From NCBI RefSeq assembly GCF_024519465.1, contig NZ_JALJRW010000009.1, forward strand, positions 62,001-126,000: a stretch of 64,000 nt of DNA. Direction: 5' to 3'. A program made the translations under genes and the position numbers. This DNA comes from Stenotrophomonas sp. Ste86. GTDB taxonomy: Bacteria; Pseudomonadota; Gammaproteobacteria; Xanthomonadales; Xanthomonadaceae. Shown here in pieces: positions 58,042 through 64,000 of the stretch (positions within the stretch are counted from its first letter, which is position 1; each line of letters starts with the position of its first letter). Under the pieces are notes generated by a model. That model saw only the letters and a list, made by a program, of their open reading frames with translations, had not been told where the DNA came from and did not search any database.

Positions 58042-61000
58042 TCAGCCCGGAAGCAGCATACGCACCGCCGCGTACAGTTGATCGCCGTCGACCGGCTTGT
58101 GCAGCACACCCGCCGCCCCGGCGACGGCCGCGCGTTCGGCCAACCCGGGTTCGCGCCGCGCGGTCAGGATCAACACCGGTACCTGGCAGCCCTGCGTGCG
58201 CAGCATGTCCAGCAGCTGCCAGCCATCCACGCCCGGCAGATCCAGGTCCAGCAGCATCACATCGACGCGCGCCGCTGCCACCTCGGCCAGCGCCGCCAGT
58301 GCATGCCCCGCGATCACCACGTGTGCACCGCGCGCGCCCAACACCCCGGCGTGGACCTGGGCAAGTAGCGGATCATCTTCGACCAGCAACACCCGCCATG
58401 GCGCGCCTGGCTCGCCGGCCGCGACCCCACGGCCGGGGGCTGGTTCATCGTCGCCGTCCGTGCCGGGCGCCAGCGGCAGACGGAGTACCAGCCGCCACCC
58501 CGTCCCGGAACGCGATACCACCCGCAGTTGCCCGTCCAGGGCTCGCGCGCAGGTCTGCGCGCGCTCCAGCGCCGCCCGCATCACCGTCTCGGCCGGCATC
58601 GGCAGGCCTGCCATCGGCGCGGCCTGCAGGTCCAGCAGCATCCCGCCACGACCGGGCAGCCAACCGACCTGGACCGCGATCCGGCAGGCCGACAGCGCGT
58701 CGAGCAGACCCTCGATCATCGCCTCCAGCAGCTGCCGCAGACGCTGTGGATCCCCGCCCACCCGCACGGGCCCGGGCAGGTGCACGCATGCCGCAAAAAT
58801 GCTGCCCTGCGCGCACAGCGCCAGCTGGGTATGCTGTCGCCAGCGCTGCAACACGCTGAGCAGATCGAAGCGGGACCATTGCAATGGCACCCGTCCGGCG
58901 TCCATGCGCGCATCATCCAGTGCGTCGTCGAGGATGGCCAGCAGCTGCCGTCCACCGCGCTGGATGCGCGCGACACACCGGCGCTCCCGCGGTGCCAGCG
59001 TCGAGGCAAGCAGCAGCTCGCTCATCCCGAGCACGCCGGTGAGAGGGGTGCGTATCTCATGCCCGAAGGTGGCCAGGAAGCCAGCCTTGGCATCGGCGGA
59101 CTGCTGTGCCCAGCCCCGTCGCCGCGCCACGGCGCGTCGGGCGCGCATCCGCGCCACGCTGCGCCACAGTCCCCAGCCCATCACCACGCACAGCGCCAGC
59201 AGCGCGGTCAGGCGCGCAGCCCGCACGCCGGGATGCTGCCAGTCGCTGCGCTGCACGTGCAGCGCCAGCTCCTGCAGGGTCGACCAGCGTCCATCGCCGC
59301 CGCGCTCCTGGTACTGCAGCACATGCTGGCCCGGCGCCAGCTGCGGAAAACCGATCGTGCCGCGACTGCGGGTCCGGCTCCAGCCCTGTCCACTGTCACG
59401 CAGCCGGAACCGGTACTGCTGCCGTGGATCGAGCTGCGCCGACAGCACCCGCGCGGTGATCTGGATATCGCGATCGTGCGCATGCAACTGCAGCGGCCCC
59501 AGCGGGGGCACGGTCAGCAGATGCTCGCCGCGACGCAGCTGCACGCGTTCGATGACCAGTGCCGGCGAGGTCATTGGCCGTGCCAGCTGGGCCGGATCGA
59601 ACGCCACCGCAGCGCCCTCCTCTCCAACAGCCAGCATCGTACCCGCGTCCGCCTGCAGGCGCGCGTGCATCACCGCTTCGGGAACGCCGTCGTCCCGTCC
59701 ATACAGGCGCACCTCGCGGCGTGCCGGGGCCACCCGCAGCAGTCCGGTACCGGCGGTGGCCCACAGCACGTCGCTGCCGTCGGTGGCCATGGCCTGCAGC
59801 TGCAGCGGCGGCAGGCCGTCACGCTCGTCCAGACGAAGACGCTGCTGCAGCGCGCCGCGCCGCCACCGGTAGCGGTAGACGACCCCGGCAGCGGCGATCC
59901 ACAGGCCACCGGCAGGATCGACATGCAGCGCCGTGATGTCCGACGGCGCGCCTGGGACGGTCACCAAGCGCGCCCCATTCCAACGCTTCAGACCAGCCGC
60001 CCCGCCCAGCCACACGCCGCCGTCCTGCGCGCAGTGCAGCGACACGGGCCCCTGCACCGGCACGCCACGGGTATCGGCAAGCGGCCAGCGTGCGACCCGT
60101 CGTCGATCGGCGCCACGCCGTTCGAGCGCGCCATCGCGGATCCGCCAGTAGCGATCCTCGGCGCAGCTCAACTCCGCGCTGGACCTATGCACCGCGGGGA
60201 TGAAACCCTCCAGGCCACGTTGTCGCTGCGGCGCCGGTTGTGCACGGAACTGCCGCCAGAGCGGCGGCAGACGCCACACCCCCAGATGCGTCCCGAGCAG
60301 CCACGCACCGCCCTGGCGATCCTCGAAGGCCCGCCGCAGCCGTGGCATCGTACCGTCGCCGGCCGACGCCAACCCGACCGGCGCCGCCGCGCCAGCCCCT
60401 GACGGCTGCCGCCATACCCGTTGCCCGTCAGCCCACCACTGCGCATCCTCGCGGCCGATGCCAAGCAGGCGCGCATGCCGATGCAGGGCTACCGCCTGCA
60501 CGCGCGTGCCACCCTGCACGCGCCAGCGCCCGACGGCGCTGCTGATCCACGGCACACCACCGGCATCGACACCCATGCCGGTGATCGGCGCGGTGGCGAG
60601 GGCGGCAACGGCGGGCCGATGGAAGCGACCGTCGTCCCAGCGCGCGAGCCCCTGTGTGGTCCCCACCCAGAGACCACCGTCGGTATCGTGGACGAGATGT
60701 TCCACATCGCCGGGCGGGACGCCGTCGCCGCGCAGCGTGGGCAGGTACTGACGCAGGCGCTGCTGCGGGTCGAGCCGGAACAGTCCCGCGCCGCGCGCGC
60801 CGAACCAGACGCCGCCCTGTGTATCGGCGAGCAGCACGCTGATCGCCGCACCGGCCAGGGCGGGGTGGCGGCTGCCGCCGAACGCATCGATGCGGGTGCG
60901 GTCCGCGGACAGCCGCATCACCACGCCCCGGCCGGTCCCCATCCACAGCCGGTCATGCTCGTCCAGCGCCAGCGCCAGCAACTGGTTGTCGACCAAACCC

Positions 61001-61227
61001 TGTTCGCGTCGCCAGATCCGGAAGTGACGCCCGTCGAAGCGCGCCAGGCCATCGTCGGTGGCAAACCACAGATAACCGTGCCGATCCTCCACCACCTGAT
61101 GCACGGCATTGGAAGGCAGCCCATCCACCGTGGTGAACCGGAACGCTTCGGGCAACTGCGCCCGCGCACTGCCCCCGGTACAGAGCAGGAGCAACAGCGC
61201 GGCCAGCATCCGGCGCAGGAGCGTCAT
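58042..61227 (-). CDS. Hybrid propeller histidine kinase, ATPase-degenerate (copy 2)
   Basis: This 1061-residue protein has the same layout as copy 1: signal peptide (MTLLRRMLAALLLLL...ARAQ), propeller repeats, Y_Y_Y (YRFRLRDSGQGWS), TM, HisKA with His723 in TFGHEIRTPL, and a receiver with LVEDD, Asp994 in LLDLDLPGVDG and Lys in LHKPVDG. The ATP-binding domain is the exception. The N-box reads LLEAMIEGLLDAL, where the usual form is LLNLLGNAVKF. The DxGxG box is missing (LQAAPMAGLPM), and so is GxGLGL. The frame is unbroken, so this is divergence and not a frameshift. It probably cannot phosphorylate itself and would be fed by another kinase. Its ATG overlaps the stop of copy 3 by 4 bases. Confidence 0.88.
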   Translation of the reverse strand: MTLLRRMLAALLLLLCTGGSARAQLPEAFRFTTVDGLPSNAVHQVVEDRHGYLWFATDDGLARFDGRHFRIWRREQGLVDNQLLALALDEHDRLWMGTGRGVVMRLSADRTRIDAFGGSRHPALAGAAISVLLADTQGGVWFGARGAGLFRLDPQQRLRQYLPTLRGDGVPPGDVEHLVHDTDGGLWVGTTQGLARWDDGRFHRPAVAALATAPITGMGVDAGGVPWISSAVGRWRVQGGTRVQAVALHRHARLLGIGREDAQWWADGQRVWRQPSGAGAAAPVGLASAGDGTMPRLRRAFEDRQGGAWLLGTHLGVWRLPPLWRQFRAQPAPQRQRGLEGFIPAVHRSSAELSCAEDRYWRIRDGALERRGADRRRVARWPLADTRGVPVQGPVSLHCAQDGGVWLGGAAGLKRWNGARLVTVPGAPSDITALHVDPAGGLWIAAAGVVYRYRWRRGALQQRLRLDERDGLPPLQLQAMATDGSDVLWATAGTGLLRVAPARREVRLYGRDDGVPEAVMHARLQADAGTMLAVGEEGAAVAFDPAQLARPMTSPALVIERVQLRRGEHLLTVPPLGPLQLHAHDRDIQITARVLSAQLDPRQQYRFRLRDSGQGWSRTRSRGTIGFPQLAPGQHVLQYQERGGDGRWSTLQELALHVQRSDWQHPGVRAARLTALLALCVVMGWGLWRSVARMRARRAVARRRGWAQQSADAKAGFLATFGHEIRTPLTGVLGMSELLLASTLAPRERRCVARIQRGGRQLLAILDDALDDARMDAGRVPLQWSRFDLLSVLQRWRQHTQLALCAQGSIFAACVHLPGPVRVGGDPQRLRQLLEAMIEGLLDALSACRIAVQVGWLPGRGGMLLDLQAAPMAGLPMPAETVMRAALERAQTCARALDGQLRVVSRSGTGWRLVLRLPLAPGTDGDDEPAPGRGVAAGEPGAPWRVLLVEDDPLLAQVHAGVLGARGAHVVIAGHALAALAEVAAARVDVMLLDLDLPGVDGWQLLDMLRTQGCQVPVLILTARREPGLAERAAVAGAAGVLHKPVDGDQLYAAVRMLLPG

Positions 61228-64000
61228 CGCGGGTCCGTGCAGGCGCGCAGCGCCACCGCCAACGCCTCGCCGCTCAACGGCAACCGCAGGAACCCACTGA
61301 ACCCGGCCGCCAGCGCGTCGCGCTCGGCCGCTGCATCGGCACGCGGGGTCAATGCAACGCGCGGTACGCCGGGCCAACAGCGCGCCAGCAAGGCAGCGAC
61401 CCGCTCGCCACTGATGCGCAGATCCGGATCGGCAACCACCAGGTCGCAGGCAACGGCCGGCCACGCTGCAACGTCCTCCGCCACCTGGGGCAGGCAGACC
61501 ACGTGCTGTCCCTGCGCCCGCGACAGGGCCGCGACCACCGCCGTGGTATCCGCATGCGGCAGCAACAGCACCACGCGCCGCGCCGGCGCGCCCGTCCCGT
61601 CGGGTGCACCCGCCGGCGTCGCCAGTGCCGGCGGCCCGGCGACATCCGGCAGCGGCAACCGCACCTCGAAACGGCTGCCCTGGCCCGGCCGAGTGTGGAC
61701 CTGGATGTCCCCGCCCATCGCCTGGGCCAGCTCGCGACTGATCGCCAGCCCCAGTCCGCTGCCGCCATGGCGTGCGAGCGTGACCGCACCGTCGGCCTGT
61801 TCGAAACGCTGGAACAGGCGCCGCACCTGCTCGGCGCTCATGCCCGGGCCGGTATCGGTCACCACCAACACAAGACCACGGCCGCCCGCGCCGCACCTGG
61901 CGGATACCTGGACACTGCCCTGCGCGGTGAACTTCACCGCGTTGCCGATCAGGTTCAACAGGATCTGGCGCAGTCGCCGCACATCGCCCAGCAGCCATCG
62001 CTGCGGGTCGATGCTGCTGTCCCAGGCCAGGCGCAGCTGCTTGGCCGCAGCCACCGGCAGCAACAGGGCGTGCAGTTCATGCAGCAGTGCCGCCGGGGCG
62101 AACGCGCCGGGCTGCAGGTGCAGGCGTCCGGCTTCGATGCTGGCCAGGTCCAGCGCATCATCCACCAGTTGCACCAGGTGCCGGCCGGCGCGATGCAGGC
62201 TGTCGGCCTGTGCCCGCTGCCGCACGCTCAGCGGTGCCTGCAGCAGCAGTTCGCTCCAGCCGCAGACCACCGTCATCGGCACCCGGATGCGGTGTCCCAG
62301 CCGCCCCAGGAAACGGGTGCGTTCGGCCGAGACCCGTTCCGCACGGCGGTGCTGCAGACGCGCTGAAAGCAGGCGCCGCCGCCACCGCGCCAGGCGGGTG
62401 CCGGTACGGCTCGCCGTCAGCAGCGCGAGTGCGCCCGCCAGCGTCAGGCCGATCCTGCCGGGCAGGGTCTGCCACCATGCCGGCGCCACCTGCAGCGCAA
62501 CGTCCCGCGGCGCCGACCAGGGCCCATCGCCATGCCGCGCCTGCACCGCCACCACATGCTCGCCGACAGGCAGGCGCGCGAAGATGCGCTGCGCTACCGG
62601 GCCGGTGTCCACCCAGTCCGGATCCTGTCCGGCCAGACGGAAGCGATGCTGAATGCGATCCGGATCGCCTGGGCCCAACAGGTTGACCGCAATCTGGATG
62701 TTGCGATCGGTACTGGACAGCGACGTCGGTGCCACTCCCGGGCGCAGGTTAAGCGCCGTACCGCGCCGCTGCAGTCGGACCGCATTGATCACCAGCGTCG
62801 GTACCGGTTGCGGTTGCCGCACGCTGCCCGGCTCCAACAGCAACAGCCCGCCTTCGCGCACCGCCGCGGCCAGCGCGCCGGTCGCCACCCGCACCAGGCG
62901 CTGGCCAAGAATCTCCTGCACCGGCAGGCCATCGGCGCTGCCCAGTACGCACACCTGACCGTCACCCGGGTCGAGTCGGATCAGGCCACGCGCCGCGCCG
63001 GCCCACACGGTGCCGTGCGCATCCACCGCCAGCGCGTCGGCGCGCAGCAGCGGATAGCCGGCCGCCGCATCGAAGCGGCGCACTCGCCGCAGCCGTTGAC
63101 CCTCCCAGCGGTGCTGCTCCAACGCGTCCTGGCGGCTGAGCCAGAGGCTGCCATCGTCGCCCTCGGCAACGGCGGCCAGCGGCGTGCCCTGCACTTCGGC
63201 GGCCACAAAGCGCCGGCGTGTCGCATCCCAGTACTTGAGCCCTTCGCGGTCGGTCGCCCACAGCATCCCGGTGCGGTCGCACAGCAGTTGGCGCGCCGCC
63301 CGGCCACGCGCAAGACCCAGCGCCTGCGGTGCATCGGCATGCAGGCGCACGCCGCCGGCCGACCACTGCTGGATCTGTTGCGCGTGGGCCAACCAGACGC
63401 TGCCATCCGGACACGCCTGCAGGTGCATTGCCCCGTCGCCGGACGGCAGCGCCAGCGGCCAGCGCCGGACCTCGCCGCGGGCCGGGTCGTAGCGCAGCAT
63501 CTGCCCGGCGCTGGCGATCCACAGACGTTGCCGCGGGTCTTCGGCCATGCCCACGGCCACCGCACTGAAGCCCTCGTGCGGATACGTCAGGTGATCGCTG
63601 CTGGCACCGGTGCGCAGGTCCAGCCGCTGCAGACGTCCCTGGCTGCCGGCCACCCACAAACGCCCGTCGCGGGAAGCGGTCAGCGCGAGCGCGTAATGAC
63701 TGCGGATACCCGGCAGGCCGTTGGCCGCGGCCGGCAATGCGGTGAACGCGCGCCAGCGCGCCGGCAACCGCCACAGCCCGTGCGCACGGCTGAGCAACCA
63801 GATGTCGCCGCGCTGGTCCTGGAGGGCCTGGCGCATCTCCACGCTGCGGGCACGTGGGCCATGCACGGGGCGCAATGCCACCGGCTGCGCGCGTGGCCCG
63901 CGATGAAGCATCAGGCCGGCGGCCTGCTGTTGCCACAGCACACCGTCGGCGCTGCGCAGCAGCGGTCGACCCGGCGCGACCGGCTGCAACGCGCCGCCAT
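61224..64000 (-). CDS. Hybrid propeller histidine kinase, receiver-degenerate (copy 3, truncated by window)
   Basis: The 5' end lies beyond base 64000. About 924 residues are visible. They comprise propeller repeats, Y_Y_Y (HRFRLAGQDPDWVDT), TM, and a kinase with intact N-box (LLNLIGNAVKFTAQG), DTGPGM and GGSGLGLAI. The H-box at 62292-62294 reads LGHRIRVPM, where the Glu after His is Arg. The receiver lacks the acidic pair (LLLPHADTT) and the Lys (FLRLPLSG) but keeps the Asp (LVVADPDLR). Together with copy 2, which has the opposite losses, it forms an overlapping gene pair. Confidence 0.87.
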   Translation of the reverse strand, partial: GGALQPVAPGRPLLRSADGVLWQQQAAGLMLHRGPRAQPVALRPVHGPRARSVEMRQALQDQRGDIWLLSRAHGLWRLPARWRAFTALPAAANGLPGIRSHYALALTASRDGRLWVAGSQGRLQRLDLRTGASSDHLTYPHEGFSAVAVGMAEDPRQRLWIASAGQMLRYDPARGEVRRWPLALPSGDGAMHLQACPDGSVWLAHAQQIQQWSAGGVRLHADAPQALGLARGRAARQLLCDRTGMLWATDREGLKYWDATRRRFVAAEVQGTPLAAVAEGDDGSLWLSRQDALEQHRWEGQRLRRVRRFDAAAGYPLLRADALAVDAHGTVWAGAARGLIRLDPGDGQVCVLGSADGLPVQEILGQRLVRVATGALAAAVREGGLLLLEPGSVRQPQPVPTLVINAVRLQRRGTALNLRPGVAPTSLSSTDRNIQIAVNLLGPGDPDRIQHRFRLAGQDPDWVDTGPVAQRIFARLPVGEHVVAVQARHGDGPWSAPRDVALQVAPAWWQTLPGRIGLTLAGALALLTASRTGTRLARWRRRLLSARLQHRRAERVSAERTRFLGRLGHRIRVPMTVVCGWSELLLQAPLSVRQRAQADSLHRAGRHLVQLVDDALDLASIEAGRLHLQPGAFAPAALLHELHALLLPVAAAKQLRLAWDSSIDPQRWLLGDVRRLRQILLNLIGNAVKFTAQGSVQVSARCGAGGRGLVLVVTDTGPGMSAEQVRRLFQRFEQADGAVTLARHGGSGLGLAISRELAQAMGGDIQVHTRPGQGSRFEVRLPLPDVAGPPALATPAGAPDGTGAPARRVVLLLPHADTTAVVAALSRAQGQHVVCLPQVAEDVAAWPAVACDLVVADPDLRISGERVAALLARCWPGVPRVALTPRADAAAERDALAAGFSGFLRLPLSGEALAVALRACTDPR

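Noticed and set aside
58042-61227. Pseudogene call for hybrid kinase copy 2
   Set aside because: Frame, signal peptide, TM, H-box and receiver are intact. Only the ATP-binding motifs have changed.
58042-61998. N-terminal extension of hybrid kinase copy 2 to 61998
   Set aside because: It overlaps copy 3 coding in another frame. The signal peptide begins at ATG 61227.

Overview
The window is a chromosomal segment of a high-GC gammaproteobacterium of the Xanthomonadaceae, most likely a Stenotrophomonas. The reasons are the recurrent GTAG-headed palindromes of the SMAG (Stenotrophomonas maltophilia GTAG) repeat class, the xanthomonad-like gene families (an M2 ACE-type peptidase, hybrid kinases with beta-propeller sensors) and uniformly GC-rich coding. 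I see no prophage, insertion sequence, tRNA, rRNA or CRISPR array. The region looks like core chromosome with repeat-filled intergenic gaps.

Layout, left to right. (1) 1-3.4 kb: an envelope-modification block with the end of an ArnT-like glycosyltransferase, a PAP2 phosphatase and an EptA/MCR-type phosphoethanolamine transferase. (2) 3.8-8 kb: an ACE-like M2 peptidase lipoprotein, a small unknown gene and a Bcr/CflA drug exporter. (3) 8-11.2 kb: a tandem glycine riboswitch in front of gcvP. (4) 11.4-16.5 kb: an amino acid permease with a PAS-AraC regulator, divergent from katE and a small protein with a histone H1-like tail. (5) 16.6-20.4 kb: a membrane protein, a secreted protein and a poly-HAMP chemoreceptor. 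(6) 20.5-21.6 kb: an HTH-nucleotidyltransferase/HEPN gene pair behind a twin operator. (7) 21.7-25.6 kb: hflK-hflC-yjeT, a terminator, then purA. (8) 25.8-29.7 kb: a YhdH/AcuI oxidoreductase, a PilH-like receiver, a class B J-protein, a Prx5-type peroxiredoxin and a ferritin-like protein. (9) 29.9-37.3 kb: penicillin-binding protein 1C and a thioester alpha-2-macroglobulin. (10) 38-47.4 kb: the 2-methylcitrate cycle operon prpB-prpC-acnD-prpF-prpD, with a sigma-54 promoter and a divergent prpR. (11) 47.4-52.3 kb: pdxH, a P-loop kinase, dodecin, aroK-aroB, a WGR protein and hemE. (12) 52.3-54.3 kb: a repeat-rich gap and a DHA2 exporter. (13) 54.4-64 kb: three tandem propeller-type hybrid histidine kinases, the last running off the window.

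How the genes work together: the prp genes convert propionyl-CoA to pyruvate and succinate, and PrpR controls them through a near-consensus -24/-12 promoter with a palindrome about 45 bp upstream. PbpC and the alpha-2-macroglobulin are a familiar periplasmic defence pair. The glycine riboswitch ties gcvP to glycine. HflKC modulates FtsH. aroK-aroB feed the shikimate pathway and hemE feeds haem synthesis.

The two most unusual parts are the hybrid-kinase tandem and the HTH-MNT/HEPN pair. In the kinase tandem, one member has lost its ATP-binding boxes but kept its receiver. Its overlapping neighbour has kept the ATPase but has a degenerate receiver. The HTH-MNT/HEPN pair starts at an ATG inside one of two identical-core operators spaced 21 bp apart. 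Repeats also stand out: a triplicated ~240-bp SMAG-pair unit, a 44-bp REP array, an 8-bp repeat that forms the end of a gene, and a contiguous 28-bp degenerate repeat.
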